Below, piece after piece: positions 6,966 to 7,528 of a DNA stretch of 7,528 nucleotides (positions are counted from its first letter, which is position 1; each line of letters opens with the position of its first letter). This DNA is from an uncultured Geobacteraceae bacterium (GTDB lineage: Bacteria > Desulfobacterota > Desulfuromonadia > Geobacterales > Pseudopelobacteraceae), in the NCBI GenBank assembly GCA_903879825.1, contig CAIRND010000295.1:1-7528 (forward strand), written 5' to 3'. The position numbers were made by a program, and so were the translations under genes. The notes under the pieces are model-generated. The model was given only the letters and a program-made list of their open reading frames with translations. It did not search any database and had not been told where the DNA came from.

Positions 6966-7055
6966 TATAAAAAGAGGCCAAGCAGGGACGGGGTGTACTA
7001 ACCCGATCCTCGCCTGGCCTCCAGTTTTTCTGGTCAGCTCAGTGTGTATGTTTTC
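6966..7055 (-). promoter_or_regulatory. Structured leader of sbp-cysTWA: candidate transcription attenuator
   Basis: On the minus strand, in order: GAAAACATACA (7055-7045); a short hairpin CCAG-AAAAA-CTGG; then a long stem from GAGGCCA (7021-7015) to TGGCCTC (6980-6974) with a small loop near TAGTAC and few mismatches; then five U (6973-6969). This has the form of an intrinsic terminator. CTGACC (7037-7032) can pair, with one mismatch, with GGCCAG (7019-7014), which is the 5' foot of the terminator, so the two foldings exclude each other. The U-tract ends about 20 bases before the sbp ATG, too close for a promoter after it. Transcription of the importer should therefore pass through this element or begin within it. 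I do not recognise S-box, T-box or other known riboswitch cores. Attenuation is inferred; the hairpins are seen. Confidence 0.65.
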
Positions 7056-7059
7056 TCAA

Positions 7060-7242
7060 TCAGATACCGCTGCCGTCGATATGTCCGGCCCGGTTAATTC
7101 GAATTTTTTCGTTCTTTTCCACCTGGATCACCCTGCCGTCCTGAACGACGAGAGTTATGGTTCCAAAGCGGATCGACTGTAACGAATCGCGCACCACTCG
7201 CTCCAGCTCTTTGTTCCACAGCTCATTTCTGCCGTGGGTCAT
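7060..7242 (-). CDS. yezD: YezD-family small protein (DUF2292)
   Basis: A 60-residue protein. The core ELERVVRDSLQSIRFGTITLVVQDGRVIQVEKNEKIRI matches my recollection of the DUF2292/YezD family pattern: an N-terminal helix, S-[IL]-R-[FY]-G-x-[IV]-T-[IL], then QDG-[RK]-V-[IV]-Q-[IV]-E-K-x-EKIR. The family has no established biochemical function but is often found beside sulfur-assimilation genes, as it is here. The C-terminal tail (NRAGHIDGSGI) is outside the core. ATG 7242 overlaps the TGA of the preceding gene (ATGA), has only a weak GGGAT upstream, and is probably translationally coupled. The sbp leader begins within ten bases of its stop codon, so the gene may sit on the same transcript as the attenuator. 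The assignment is from pattern recognition, without a search. Confidence 0.8.
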   Translation of the reverse strand: MTHGRNELWNKELERVVRDSLQSIRFGTITLVVQDGRVIQVEKNEKIRINRAGHIDGSGI

Positions 7243-7528
7243 ATCCCGATCCCGTCATCATCCGGAACGCTTCCTCCGGACCGTGTACCCCGCTTGAATA
7301 TCTGGATACTAACCCCGCCTGCGGTGCGATCAAATTCAAAGGACAAGGTGTGCTCATACGCCACAACAGCCACGGCATGTAGCTGTTCCACATCGCGCAG
7401 ACGGAAGATAATCCGGTTGCCCTTGCTGAGATAATCCAGAAAACTGTGTGACACATCGAATTCTATGGCCCCCACCTCTCCGGTCAGATCCACCACACTC
7501 ACCCCGATACCGCTGACGAAGGCTTCAC
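7239..7528 (-). CDS. C-terminal part of an unrecognised protein upstream of yezD (partial)
   Basis: The frame is open to the right edge and gives the last 96 complete codons of a longer protein; a GTG at 7502 is inside an already open frame, so I treat the gene as truncated by the window. I do not recognise the family. The visible part looks like a compact alpha/beta region: a strand around VSVVDLTGEVGAIEFDVS, a helix around HSFLDYLSKGN, then strands RIIFRLRD, LHAVAVVAYE, TLSFEFD and GVSIQIF. It ends in a flexible acidic/glycine tail (GGSVPDDDGIGI). There is no membrane segment. It overlaps yezD by four bases and is probably co-transcribed with it, and perhaps with the sulfate importer. A diverged copy of its last nine codons (VPDDNGVG) follows cysA. 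A role in sulfur metabolism is only suggested by position. Confidence 0.65.
   Translation of the reverse strand, partial: EAFVSGIGVSVVDLTGEVGAIEFDVSHSFLDYLSKGNRIIFRLRDVEQLHAVAVVAYEHTLSFEFDRTAGGVSIQIFKRGTRSGGSVPDDDGIGI

Larger units (their letters stand above)
6933..7269 (-). repeat. Direct-repeat copy upstream of sbp (copy B), interrupted by yezD
   Basis: This is the partner of the segment at 3010-3167. The homologous blocks are 7232-7269 (end of the gene before yezD, including the TGA/ATG overlap), 6958-7055 (leader/terminator) and 6933-6965 (ribosome-binding site and first codons of sbp, sharing eight bases with the previous block). The 176 bases between the first two blocks are almost exactly the yezD body and have no counterpart downstream of cysA. 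Here all parts are functional, so this looks like the intact version and the other copy like the remnant. Confidence 0.7.

Noticed and set aside
5944..6981. Longer start for the sulfate-binding protein at 6981
   Set aside because: It would start inside the terminator stem, place eleven extra residues before a normal signal peptide, and ignore the good ribosome-binding site before ATG 6948.
6966..7055. Known sulfur riboswitch (S-box/SAM) or T-box in the sbp leader
   Set aside because: The conserved S-box core and the T-box antiterminator motif (GGTGG-ACCGCG-like) are not visible, so I leave the leader unclassified.
3010..7269. Mobile element carrying the sulfate operon
   Set aside because: There is no transposase, integrase, terminal inverted repeat or tRNA gene in the window; the flanking repeats carry gene remnants and are better explained by duplication.
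1..7528. CRISPR array, tRNA or rRNA genes
   Set aside because: No regularly spaced short repeats, tRNA cloverleaf or rRNA-like sequence was seen on either strand.

Overview
The window reads as chromosomal DNA of a Gram-negative, free-living bacterium. A Geobacter/Desulfuromonas-like member of the Desulfuromonadota is the most likely source. This rests on multi-domain PAS histidine kinases with attached receivers, a four-gene SulT-type sulfate importer with a periplasmic binding protein, and a small YezD/DUF2292 protein beside it. The taxonomic guess is an inference; no marker gene is present. Every gene I can support lies on the minus strand, so the window is read here from its right end to its left end.

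Right end (7528 to 7060): the C-terminal part of an unrecognised protein, overlapping by 4 bases (ATGA) the start of a 60-residue YezD-family protein. Next (7055 to 6966) comes a structured leader that ends in a strong terminator-like hairpin, placed directly in front of the sulfate-binding protein gene. Then follows the compact operon sbp-cysT-cysW-cysA (6948 to 3174), with gene junctions of -1, +12 and +17 bases. It encodes a periplasmic sulfate-binding protein, two permeases and one ATPase, which is a complete ABC importer for sulfate/thiosulfate.

Middle (3173 to 2800): the operon ends in a second copy of the same leader/terminator. It is followed by about 200 bases with a weak candidate promoter and a 7-bp inverted repeat, in front of the next gene.

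Left end (2799 to 1): a PAS-PAS-HisKA-HATPase-receiver hybrid histidine kinase, then the N-terminal receiver of another two-component protein that runs off the window.

The most interesting structure is a pair of same-orientation, diverged repeats about 3.9 kb apart that bracket the sulfate operon. Both copies hold the tail of the gene upstream of yezD, the leader/terminator hairpin, and a stretch resembling the sbp ribosome-binding site and first codons. In the copy downstream of cysA the yezD body (about 176 bases) is missing and the sbp-like start codon is ACG. In the intact copy only about 20 bases separate the hairpin's U-tract from the sbp start codon. Expression of the importer therefore probably requires readthrough of the hairpin, which is the logic of a sulfur-responsive attenuator. 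I do not match it to a riboswitch class I know.
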